Positions 52,790-60,597 of a stretch of DNA of 64,000 nucleotides are shown one piece after another; within the stretch, counting starts at the first letter, position 1; every line of letters begins with the position of its first letter. A model generated the notes under the pieces. That model ran no database searches. It was not told the origin of the DNA and worked only from the letters and a program-made list of their open reading frames with translations. This DNA comes from Stappia taiwanensis (GTDB lineage: Bacteria > Pseudomonadota > Alphaproteobacteria > Rhizobiales > Stappiaceae). The translations under genes and the position numbers were made by a program. The stretch is from NCBI RefSeq assembly GCF_014635285.1, contig NZ_BMCR01000003.1, positions 682,001-746,000 on the forward strand. Direction: 5' to 3'.

Positions 52790-53952
52790 ATATTTCAATT
52801 TGGTCGTGCAAGTCAATCCATTCTATTTGCTGTATGGAGACTACAGAGAATTTCTCTTGGCTGCATCCTTGGTCGAGAGCAGAGGCTGTTGCCTGGGCGA
52901 GGGGGAGTGGTTGACTCAATTCGAGTGGTGCAGAGACTCTGCAGCGACTCTCAGGAGAGGCGCAATCCTGTCGGTTGTGTCGTTATGTGCCTCGGCTTGG
53001 CGCATCTACCTGTCCGGGGATGGGGGAGAGGAGGGCGCCGGCACACAGGCAACAGGTCTTTGCCCTCGGCAATCCCGATATGGGGAAGCGTTTCTCGTTG
53101 TGCTGCGGAAGAATGCGGCGTTGCCGAGGATGCGCAGAAATCGCCCGTGGCTGGCTCCGTTGCAGTTTGAGCTCCAGGTGCTCGCAGACGTTCGGCTCGC
53201 TCCTGTGAGCTTCCCTGACGATCCTGGCGAAGTGTATTGCGGGAGCCGGCGAGTGATTTATGCCGCGCTCGTGCTCTGCATCTTCGCCGGTGCCTGTTGT
53301 GTGAACGTCAGACGCGGCCACGATCAGCGCATCACGGAACCTGTTTGTGCAATCTTGCGCAAGTGGTTCGCGGACGTGATACGGCCAACCTGAGGACCAG
53401 TCTGGCAGCATCATCCGGTCGATCTCGTGGATGTATTTTCCCGAGCGCGGATCTGTTTCTGCGTGTCCGTGAGATCTTGCTTCCGGATCAGTCATTTATT
53501 GCTGGGGCGTGTCTGCCAGCAAGCGAAGCGGCGGGTGCGACGGTCTCGGTGACCGTGGTTGACGGAAAACATGGAATTCGCGTGGACATAGCACGCACAT
53601 AATTCAACCTTTCGCGGGGATTTTGCCGGAAGTTGCAGCGTTTTTTTGAGCAGCAAACCGGCGTCTTTGGCGGATTTCCGGCTCAGCGTCTCGCCCTTTC
53701 TTGTCGGTAAGTTTCCGCGAGCGCGATCCTATTCAACCTTATTCAACTTAATTCCACCGCCAAGAGCTCCGGGGATAGGGTGCTCATCGCAGGTGGAGCC
53801 ATACTGCATCCCCCTCAAGAATGCCCGTTTCTTCTAGGACTTCGATGTTTTGTTCTGAATTCGGGTTTTCCCATCGTTTGACTGGAATAACACCCGACAG
53901 GTTGTTCCGCGTGTCCTAGACTCTTGCTCATCAACAATTCTGGAGTTCTTCG
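52790..53952. other. 1.2 kb without a recognised gene, between the R-M operon and the second integrase
   Basis: Frames of 170-200 codons are open on both strands (52800-53393 plus, 52983-53495 minus), but none shows a family motif, ribosome site or coding-like pattern that I can defend. The last 350 bases contain repeated TATTCAAC words (about 53730-53750) and no coding signal. It may be decayed mobile-element DNA. Confidence 0.4.
52830..52846 (-). promoter_or_regulatory. Second, related inverted repeat upstream of the R-M promoter
   Basis: CTGTA-N7-TACAG repeats the core of the element at 52768-52789 and lies just upstream of the predicted -35. Two like sites flanking one promoter suggest a dedicated repressor. 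Confidence 0.5.
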
Positions 53953-54684
53953 ATGAGTAACGGAAAAACCATCTCAGATGCTTGCAGAGCCTGGCTGAAG
54001 CGCTGCGAGCTGGACGAGTTGGAATGCGCCACCTTGCGCTCCTATCGCAATCACGTCGACCACCATATCGAGCCGGCAATCGGCGAGCTGTGCCTTGCCA
54101 GCCTCTCGCGCTCTGATGTGCGCGACTTCATCGACGACATGCTCGACAAGAACTCGCGAGCAATGACCGACAAGGTGCTCCGCTCGCTGCGCTCGGCGCT
54201 GAACGAAGCCCTGGACCGGGAGTGGGTCGACAACAATGTCGCGCTGTCGGTGAAGCTGCGTCGCTCGTCTCGCAATGCGCCCGATCGCGTGATCCCGACC
54301 AAGGAGGAAATCAAGACGATGCTGCGTGCGGCGCCGACCAAGCATCGCCCGCTGATCGTCACCGCGATTTATACCGGCATGCGCATGTCCGAGCTGCGCG
54401 GACTTCGCTGGGTAGATGTCGACTTCACGCGTTCGATCATTCAGGTGCGCCAGCGTGCGGATCGTTTCAACGAGATCGGCAAGCCGAAGTTCTCATTCCA
54501 CGCGCTGCGCCATGCCGCCGCCTCGCTCTTCATCGAGCAGGGTTGGCCGGCGAAGAAGGTGCAGACGATCCTCGGTCACGCGTCCATCACGATGACCTTC
54601 GACGTGTATGGCCATCTGTTCGACAATGCAGAGGACGATGTGAACCTCTTTGCCAAGCTCGAGGCAGATCTGGAGGCGGCTTAA
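53953..54684 (+). pseudogene. Shortened tyrosine recombinase (N-terminal and internal deletions)
   Basis: A 243-residue integrase-like protein. The core-binding part (CRAWLKRCELDELECATLRS) and the catalytic residues R144 (TGMRMSELRG), H183-x2-R186 (HALRH), H209 and Y219 (TFDVYGHLF) are present. Related integrases have about 70-80 more residues at the N-terminus. They also have about 60-70 residues between VRQRADRF and the HALRH box that are missing here: KPKFSFHALRH joins directly. The frame is intact, but the loss of the arm domain and of part of the catalytic fold makes function unlikely. Confidence 0.75.
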
Positions 54685-54739
54685 AGGGTGATCCGGTCCC
54701 AGATTTCGGCATTCTCGAGATGTTCTCGGAGCCGCTTGA

Positions 54740-54877
54740 GCTTCTTTCAAAGATTGTGCGTCTCTCGCTCGCCAGCCGGCGGTCATCAACCTTCTGTTTG
54801 CGCCGCGTATCGGTCGGCAAGTGGGGCTTGATACCTGCAAATCGTTCTTCCTGCAGCCAGAGGTGCTTCCGAGCCAT
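54740..54877 (-). pseudogene. N-terminal fragment of an IS5-family transposase
   Basis: From ATG 54877 the minus strand reads MARKHLWLQEERFAGIKPHL then PTDTRRKQKVDDRR, the conserved start of IS5-type transposases. Homology stops after about 40 residues (LASERRTIF), where the family continues into its GGRWVDAP region. No terminal repeats were found. It is the remnant of an old insertion. Confidence 0.72.
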
Positions 54878-55115
54878 CAACCTCCTTGAGGACCTCCGTT
54901 CTGGGGCTGGGCCGTGGAAGGGGCTCAGATCAAAAACGCTGTCCTGTCGTTGGGATGTCGTTGGTTGACAATTTACAATCATGGCGCGAATAGTGGCCGT
55001 CAAGAATTGTGGGTGCTGAGGCGTGTGCGTCGAAGCTGGCTTGTCACGCTCGGAAGAGCTTTGCCTGGCTGAGCGCAACTGCGGGGGTGGAGTGGCTGTG
55101 GCGCAGACGGTCGAC

Positions 55116-55740
55116 ATGAGCGATGAAGCCAGCGCCGTTGCGCCTGAGGCGGAGCTCCCTGAAAGTCAGATTGCAAGCGAAGCTGATAGACAGAGCGAGC
55201 GCCCGGTATCTGGCGCGCGCGTGCGGTTGCGGCTGGTACGCGATACGCAAGAAGACCTTGCCGCAGCGTTGTCGCTCGCCCGGAAGATGCACGCGCAAAC
55301 GATCTTTCGCGACAGCCCGTTCAGTGACGCCAAGGCGCAAGCGTTGGTTCGCCGTGCGATTGAACGGCCGGATCGGAGCGGGTTGATCCTGGCGGAGGCG
55401 CCGAGAGCGGGTGCATCCTGGTGGGCCGCTGGAGAGCCGGAACCGCCGGAGGGGGGGGGCTCTCGCAGGGCTGGCTTATGTACAGGCGGGGGAATACTTT
55501 CTTTCTGATGGGGATCTGGTCGCAACCGTGCTTACGCTCAATATCACCCCAGAGATCGTACGGACGCCGCTCGGCGGGCGCGTCGCGTTGAGGTTGGTTC
55601 GCGCTGTGCGCCGTTGGTCGGATGCGCGTGGCTGTCGACGCCTTCTGGTGCATGCGACCAGTGGTGAAAATCCAGCGAGGACGGATCGCTTCTTCCGTCG
55701 CTGTGGATTCAGAGTAATTGGTCGGAACTATGTCTTTTGA
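55116..55740 (+). pseudogene. GNAT-type acetyltransferase, frameshifted in a G9 tract
   Basis: Two frames make one GNAT-like protein. From ATG 55116 (MSDEASAVAPEAEL) the first frame covers VRLRLVRDTQEDLAAALSLA and ends shortly after the run of nine Gs at 55451-55459. The second frame continues with ALAGLAYVQAGEYFLSDGDL, VATVLTLNITPEIVRTPLGG, the acetyl-CoA region RVALRLVRAVRRWSDARGC and ends at FFRRCGFRVIGRNYVF. Eight Gs would restore one continuous protein of about 207 residues. The state could be a dead gene or a slippage-switched one. The end overlaps the next AT-rich gene. Confidence 0.7.
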
Positions 55741-56053
55741 GTCGATTATTATTTCATATGTTGTTGATATATATTTATTTTTTGTTTCAACTTTTTTCGT
55801 TCTTACATGCTTATCTGCATTTAAAGAATTTCGTAAATTTACATCTGAAAATAATATATATATATTAATATTTTTTATACCTGTAATTTCTTGCAGGATG
55901 CTTAACATAAAAGGGAATCATATTATTTTTGTGGTTGCGAATTTTATTATTTTAATAATACTTACAATTATTCCGGCTTTATTCTTGTCTGTCGATTTTA
56001 TAAGTTTATTCTATCCAAATTATTTATATTATTCGAATAAAATATCATATTAA
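55730..56053 (+). CDS. AT-rich gene for a small membrane protein
   Basis: A 107-residue protein with three strong hydrophobic segments (SYVVDIYLFFVSTFFVLTCL, IYILIFFIPVISC, FIILIILTIIPALF) and few charges. Base composition is far below the rest of the window (my estimate is about a quarter GC), so it was probably acquired from a low-GC source. The ATG at 55730 lies inside the last codons of the frameshifted GNAT gene. It is followed at 19 bases by another orphan gene with a good ribosome site. No family recognised. Confidence 0.6.
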   Translation: MSFESIIISYVVDIYLFFVSTFFVLTCLSAFKEFRKFTSENNIYILIFFIPVISCRMLNIKGNHIIFVVANFIILIILTIIPALFLSVDFISLFYPNYLYYSNKISY

Positions 56054-56071
56054 ATTGGAGGGGCATTAATC

Positions 56072-56344
56072 GTGTCTGATAACAAATTTATCGTTGGAAC
56101 CGTCGGTATTAATGCTTCTGTCCCGCTTTTTGGGTCAGGCGAGTTTGCTCTCGCTTACGATGCAATTAAGGATAGGCATGCGATTACTCAATCATATCAG
56201 GTTAGTATATCTGCCGTTAACGCACTTATTGATTCTGGTAAAATATCTAAAGATCAGGTAAACTTTGATTTACTGCAAAGCCTTCCCGGAATACTTGGTG
56301 ATCCTCGTTCTGTTTCTGCGTTGGGGCGGCTTCGAAAATGTTAA
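56072..56344 (+). CDS. Orphan glycine-containing protein, AT-rich
   Basis: A 90-residue protein from GTG 56072 with TTGGAGGGGC upstream. The N-terminal half (FIVGTVGINASVPLFGSGEF) looks like beta strands, and the rest is polar with helix-like stretches. It ends in a seven-base overlap (ATGTTAA) with the next gene. It could be the first part of one protein broken by a frameshift. No relative recognised, and no signal peptide is obvious. Confidence 0.5.
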   Translation: MSDNKFIVGTVGINASVPLFGSGEFALAYDAIKDRHAITQSYQVSISAVNALIDSGKISKDQVNFDLLQSLPGILGDPRSVSALGRLRKC

Positions 56345-56640
56345 AATTGGGTATAAGTGCAGGAAGAGGGGCGTTTAACGGTGATCTGAACGACATGAGT
56401 GGCGTGTCTTTTGTTTTTGGTTTGCAGGGTTTGGCGGGGGTGTCATTAGTTGTACCCGCGAATTACAAAGGGCCTTTAAATCTAAATGAAATATTGAAGG
56501 CGCCGGGTGCGGGGCTCATATTTTCGGCTGGTGTGAAAGCCGGAGTGATTGCTGATGTGTCAATGACGAATGTGTATGAGTTGCCCTTTTGTTTTGATGG
56601 AAATTCGAGCATAAGCTTAAGTAATAATAGAAAAAAATAA
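56338..56640 (+). CDS. Orphan glycine-rich protein overlapping the previous gene
   Basis: A 100-residue protein rich in Gly, Val and Ser with strand-like repeats (KLGISAGRGAFNGDLNDMSG, SFVFGLQGLAGVSLVVPANY). No clear ribosome site precedes ATG 56338, so translation may be coupled to the upstream gene. The strand pattern of both pieces is similar, as expected for one beta-rich protein split by a frameshift. An IS630 element begins 46 bases after its stop. Function unknown. Confidence 0.5.
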   Translation: MLKLGISAGRGAFNGDLNDMSGVSFVFGLQGLAGVSLVVPANYKGPLNLNEILKAPGAGLIFSAGVKAGVIADVSMTNVYELPFCFDGNSSISLSNNRKK

Positions 56641-56685
56641 TCAGCGATGTTGGTGTGGGCGATTCTGTTCTTTCCTTCGACCCTA

Positions 56686-57740
56686 GAGCATTTCCCGCTT
56701 ACTCCGGCTCATATCCCGCCGCAGTGAAGTAGTTTCTCGCCTCACGGGGCGTGACCGCGTCTATGGCAGACGCGGTTGCCGCCCATAGGTCCTCGACGGT
56801 TCTTGCGGCGGCCTTTTTAAGGAGGGCCTTGATCTTTGAGAAGGCCATCTCGATCGGATTGAAGTCGGGGCTGTAGGGCGGCAGGAAGAACAACCGCGCG
56901 CCTGTGACTTCGATAGCGTGGCGGATCACGGCGGGTTTGTGGGCAGGCAGGTTGTCCATGACAACGATGTCTCCCGGCTTCAATGTTGGAGCCAGGACCT
57001 GCTCGACATAGGCCAGGAATGCCGTGCCGTTCATGGCGCCTCCCAGCGTCATGGGTGCTGTGATCCCCGACAACCGCAAAGCGCCAACAAATGTCGTCGT
57101 CTTCCAGTGTCCATGCGGAATCGGTGCGCGACACCGTTCACCGCGGGGCGAGCGCCCGCGAATTCGGGCCATCTTGGTGGAGACACCAGTCTCGTCGATG
57201 AACACCAAACGCTCTGGGTCGAGATCGGGCTGGGCCTCGAACCAACTCTCCCGCCGTCGCTTCACATCGGCGCGTTCCTGTTCGCTGGCGTGCGCTGTCT
57301 TTTTTTGAACGTGATGATGTTGCGGGCCAGGAAGCGATCAACAGAACATCGTCGATGTTCTCAGACCGAATGTCTCGTGCAGATGGTCCACGATTTCCGC
57401 GAGAGTGATATCGGGCCTTGCCTCCACCAACTCGAGGATCTCATCGCGAAACGGCTCAAGCGGACTGCGCGGCGAACGAGGCCCCATCTTCTCAGGTTCG
57501 ATGCGACCGGTCCGTCGATACCGCTCCATCCAGCGGATTGCCGTCGCCTCCCCAACACCAAACCGCTGAGCTGCGGCACGACGGGACATTCCACCTTCAA
57601 CGGCATCAATCAAGCGCTTGCGTAGGTCAATCGATAAAGGTCGCGTCATGAAGGCTGGCCTCCATGTCCAGCCCTCAGTTTGAATCACAATTCGAGATCA
57701 AAGGGAATCCAACCCGATTCAGTCTTTTCGGGAAATGCTC
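56686..57740 (-). mobile_element. IS630-family insertion sequence
   Basis: A 1055-bp element bounded by the perfect inverted repeats GAGCATTTCCCG and CGGGAAATGCTC. It is flanked on both sides by TA (56684-56685, 57741-57742), the target duplicated by IS630 elements. It carries one transposase region on the minus strand. Confidence 0.92.
56699..57649 (-). pseudogene. IS630 transposase, orfA/orfB with two frame changes
   Basis: orfA starts at ATG 57649 (MTRPLSIDLRKRLIDAVEGG, helix-turn-helix AAAQRFGVGEATAIRWMERY) and stops at 57338. orfB (56699 to about 57320) carries the DDE domain: [21 protein letters not shown] and [18 protein letters not shown]. The stretch joining them ([15 protein letters not shown]) is in a third frame. 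The run of seven As (minus strand, 57300-57306) is a normal slippage site in this family. The other shift, near 57343, looks like a one-base insertion that would inactivate orfA. Transposition is therefore probably lost. Confidence 0.8.
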
Positions 57741-57742
57741 TA

Positions 57743-58204
57743 AATCTCGGACGCGACGTGGCCCCCTCCCGCGTCTTTGGGTCGCGCCGAACCGGAACTT
57801 CCGGCGGTGATATCTCATGCGGCGGAAGCCGCCGATGAGCTTACAGGTCGACGAATTCGCTGCCGTTGTCGACCCTGATCGTCTTTGCATAGCCGATCAG
57901 GCCGCACATGCGTTCGCGCGTTTGCACGACATCGTCGCCGCGACAGGCGAACCGCAGGTCGGTCGCCGGGCAGGATGGGCGCAAAACCGGGGACAGATCG
58001 ACCTGGTCACTTTGGCCTAAACGAATATGACTAAAGGTTGCAATATAAAAAAATTTCGCGTATTTAGTGAAATGTGGCGTGTGCATTGAAGCGTGACACG
58101 TTTGGCCCCGCTCTGGATATGTAACGAAAAGAATATTTTATTATTTAAATAAAAAGCATGGATGCCGCAGGGGGATTGAAAAGCTTTCATTTAAGGGGGG
58201 AGAT
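57743..58204. other. Spacer with IS remnant and AT-rich leader of the 58.2 kb cluster
   Basis: The left half holds the IS3 fragment and a small GC hairpin (GGCGGCTTCCGCC, about 57817-57829). From 58021 to 58195 the DNA is AT-rich with poly-A and ATTTTATTATTTAAATAAAA stretches, the likely promoter of the cluster. The strong AAGGGGGGAGA ribosome site of the first gene follows. Confidence 0.55.
57841..57960 (-). pseudogene. IS3-family transposase fragment
   Basis: The minus strand reads GDDVVQTRERMCGLIGYAKT then IRVDNGSEFV, the strand carrying the second catalytic aspartate of IS3-type rve integrase domains (PKTIRVDNGSEF in relatives). Upstream and downstream parts of the transposase are missing or unrecognisable. 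Confidence 0.7.
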
Positions 58205-59314
58205 TTGAAGGTAATTTATATTCGCGGCGAGTCCAATCCCAACGAGAGGCGGACTCCGATCACACCGCAAGACGCCGAACGACTGATCGAAATGGGTGCC
58301 CAAGTAAAGGTGTCCACTTCGCAGGGGCGATGCTTTTCTGATGACGCCTTTCGGGAGGTGGGATGCGTCGTTGAGGCGGCGGAAAGCTGGCGCGAACCCG
58401 GGATAGGGGCCGGCGAAGAGAAGCCGGCCGATACGCTTACGATCGGCATCAAGGTCCCGGCGTTGGATGGGAAACCAATGCGCGGCGCGCATCTATTCTT
58501 TGCCCATCAGTACACGCGCAACCGTATCCTTCTGGAAAAACCGACCGCGACCCATATGCTAAACGCGCTGCGAAAGGGCGGCGGCGTGCATTATGACATG
58601 GAGTTCTTGGCCGATGAGAACGGGGCCCGGATCACCGCTTTTAGCACTATCGCTGGGTTTGTGGGCACCGCAATTGCGATCGTGCGCACTTGCGAAAAGG
58701 TGCGCGGGGATGCAGGCCCAGGCACACTTTATGCCATTCCCACCTCCACCGCGGTGCTGCGCGAGAGCGCGGAGCGCGAGATTGCCCATACCCGGCCATT
58801 GAAGATCGCCGTTATCAGCCCCTCGGGGGCCTGCGGGAAAGGAGCGTGTGCGCTGCTTTCCGCGCTTGGTCTTGAGTGGACCGCTATCGGACACCGCGAT
58901 TTGGGCATTCGCGTCAGTGACGACGACCTCTTTGACTTCGATCTGTTGATTAATTGCATGGCGGTGGACGAGGCGACGCCGGCGATCCTCTCTCCACCGA
59001 CGGATGCGCGCCCGGTCCGCCTCGCGGTCGTGGCAGATATTGGTTGCGAGACCAATGACAATAATCCGATCCGCTTGCGCGATGGCCTCTCGAGTCTCGA
59101 TGCGCCGTTCCTTCTCAAGGATATGGGTGGGGGGCGTGTTTGCGACATACTGGCCGTTGATCACTTGCCAGCGCTGACCCCACGCGAAAGCAGCGAAGAA
59201 GTAAGTCGTCAGCTCTTTCCACTTCTTTCGAATTACATATCTGGGAGTGATCTTGATATTCCATGGGTAAGGGCCAGGGAATTGTTCGAAAGATCAATTT
59301 GCTTACTAAAGTAA
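58205..59314 (+). CDS. Saccharopine dehydrogenase (lysine-forming)-like opine-type enzyme
   Basis: A 369-residue enzyme with an AlaDH/PNT N-terminal domain and a Rossmann part, resembling NAD-dependent, lysine-forming saccharopine dehydrogenase (fungal Lys1). Matching segments are NERRTPITPQDAERLIEMGA, FAHQYTRN, GGGVHYDMEFLADENGARIT and AGFVGTA. The catalytic pair of Lys1 appears conserved as K83 (IGIKVP) and H101 (FAHQY). The start is TTG 58205 with GGGGGGAGA. Such enzymes couple or split an amino acid and a 2-oxo acid. As the first gene of a five-gene cluster it may make or process an opine-like intermediate. Confidence 0.82.
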   Translation: MKVIYIRGESNPNERRTPITPQDAERLIEMGAQVKVSTSQGRCFSDDAFREVGCVVEAAESWREPGIGAGEEKPADTLTIGIKVPALDGKPMRGAHLFFAHQYTRNRILLEKPTATHMLNALRKGGGVHYDMEFLADENGARITAFSTIAGFVGTAIAIVRTCEKVRGDAGPGTLYAIPTSTAVLRESAEREIAHTRPLKIAVISPSGACGKGACALLSALGLEWTAIGHRDLGIRVSDDDLFDFDLLINCMAVDEATPAILSPPTDARPVRLAVVADIGCETNDNNPIRLRDGLSSLDAPFLLKDMGGGRVCDILAVDHLPALTPRESSEEVSRQLFPLLSNYISGSDLDIPWVRARELFERSICLLK

Positions 59315-59365
59315 TGCTTGAGTAAATATTTATATATAACCGCGATATCACCGGAGGGAATTAAC

Positions 59366-60475
59366 ATGACCGCTGCGTTCGCGTGCTTCATTATTGCGTC
59401 ATTTCTTCTTTTCCTGGATGCGCTTTACCATCGGGTGGACCTCTCGAAGGTGACGGCTCCGCCAGCCGGCACGGATATCGTGCGCCACTATCGCAAGCAG
59501 TTCCGGGGAATGAGCTACAAGCCGCTCGATGCCTTTCTCGGCCCGCTCGCCTATGTGTGGACCTACCTTTTCATCATCTCCGCCGTGCTGGCATTTCACT
59601 ACACCGACTACATCGCGGTGAAGATCGCGGCGGTGCTGTTTGTCACCGGACGTTTCCGCAGTCTGCAGGAGATCGGCCACCACGCCGCACACGGCTCTCT
59701 CGGGCCAAGTCGGCGCTTCAACGAGATACTGACCAACCTGCTCTACCAGTTCCCGGCTTTCATGCCGGAAATCCGCCGCCGGCATCAGGTTCATGTCGTC
59801 GAGCACCACCATGCGGTCAATATGGACGGCGATCCAGACCGGGTGGAGATGGAGGATAAAGGCTTCGTGCCGGGCCTGACGCGCACTCAGTTCTGGCTGG
59901 GCGTGTTCCGCCCGCTAACGCCGATGGGCCTGATCGAGCGCCTGCGGGAATGCTGGGGCTACCTGAAGGCCGACATGTGGAACCTCAATCTGGTACTGCG
60001 GCTTGCCTCGGTGGCGACCGTCGTCGCCCTGTTCCTCACTTTCGGCTTCTACTGGGAGCTTCTGTTCCTCTACGTGGTACCGGTGCTGTTCACCTATCCT
60101 CTGGCCTACTGGATCGCCCATATCGCGCTGCATCGCTGGTATGCGACCTGCGAGGAGGAGATCCCTTATCACGAGCGGGAGCTGAAACTCGGCCGGCCGA
60201 CGGATTTTCCCGGCCTGCTCGGCGCGCTCGTCAAACACAACGTCTTTCCCTATGGCGATTCCTATCATCTGGCACACTCACTCTTTCCCTCCGCGCGCTG
60301 GAACTACCTGCCGGCCATCGACGCGCTGATGAAGCGGGACTGCCCCGAATATGCTAATCACGGCAGCCGCGGGCTGTTCTTTGGCAGTGGCGGCAAGCCC
60401 TCGGCGCTGGATGAGCTGCGGGAAAGGATGGTGGGCGGTGGTGATCTCCGCCTCGCTCCGGCGCGAGCGACCTGA
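59366..60475 (+). CDS. Membrane fatty acid desaturase/hydroxylase-like di-iron enzyme
   Basis: A 369-residue integral membrane enzyme of the desaturase superfamily. All three histidine clusters are present: GHHAAHG (H105, H106, H109), RHQVHVVEHHH (H140-H149) and YHLAHSLFP (H301, H304). Four or five spans can be seen (residues 4-20, 57-95, 215-255). The ATG at 59366 has a CGGAGGGAA site. The substrate is not necessarily a lipid; several members hydroxylate or desaturate small molecules. It is flanked by amino-acid-type enzymes. Confidence 0.85.
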   Translation: MTAAFACFIIASFLLFLDALYHRVDLSKVTAPPAGTDIVRHYRKQFRGMSYKPLDAFLGPLAYVWTYLFIISAVLAFHYTDYIAVKIAAVLFVTGRFRSLQEIGHHAAHGSLGPSRRFNEILTNLLYQFPAFMPEIRRRHQVHVVEHHHAVNMDGDPDRVEMEDKGFVPGLTRTQFWLGVFRPLTPMGLIERLRECWGYLKADMWNLNLVLRLASVATVVALFLTFGFYWELLFLYVVPVLFTYPLAYWIAHIALHRWYATCEEEIPYHERELKLGRPTDFPGLLGALVKHNVFPYGDSYHLAHSLFPSARWNYLPAIDALMKRDCPEYANHGSRGLFFGSGGKPSALDELRERMVGGGDLRLAPARAT

Positions 60476-60486
60476 TTTCTGGCGTG

Positions 60487-60523
60487 CCGAGCCCGGGGTG
60501 TCGCCACAGCACTTCGGGCTCGG
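60487..60523 (+). terminator. Stem-loop between the desaturase and racemase genes
   Basis: Perfect 9-bp arms CCGAGCCCG and CGGGCTCGG with a 19-base loop are followed by TTCTTT, 12 bases after the desaturase stop. It may attenuate or process the transcript inside the cluster. Confidence 0.5.
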
Positions 60524-60597
60524 TTCTTTGCGCCAGTTCTTTTTCACAAGCCCCTTTTTAACCCTCCTTTCTGCTCTCAAAGAGCCAAGGTGCCCAC

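Noticed and set aside
52983-53495. 170-codon minus-strand frame as a gene
   Set aside because: No ribosome site, no motif, and it overlaps an equally long plus-strand frame, so neither can be supported.
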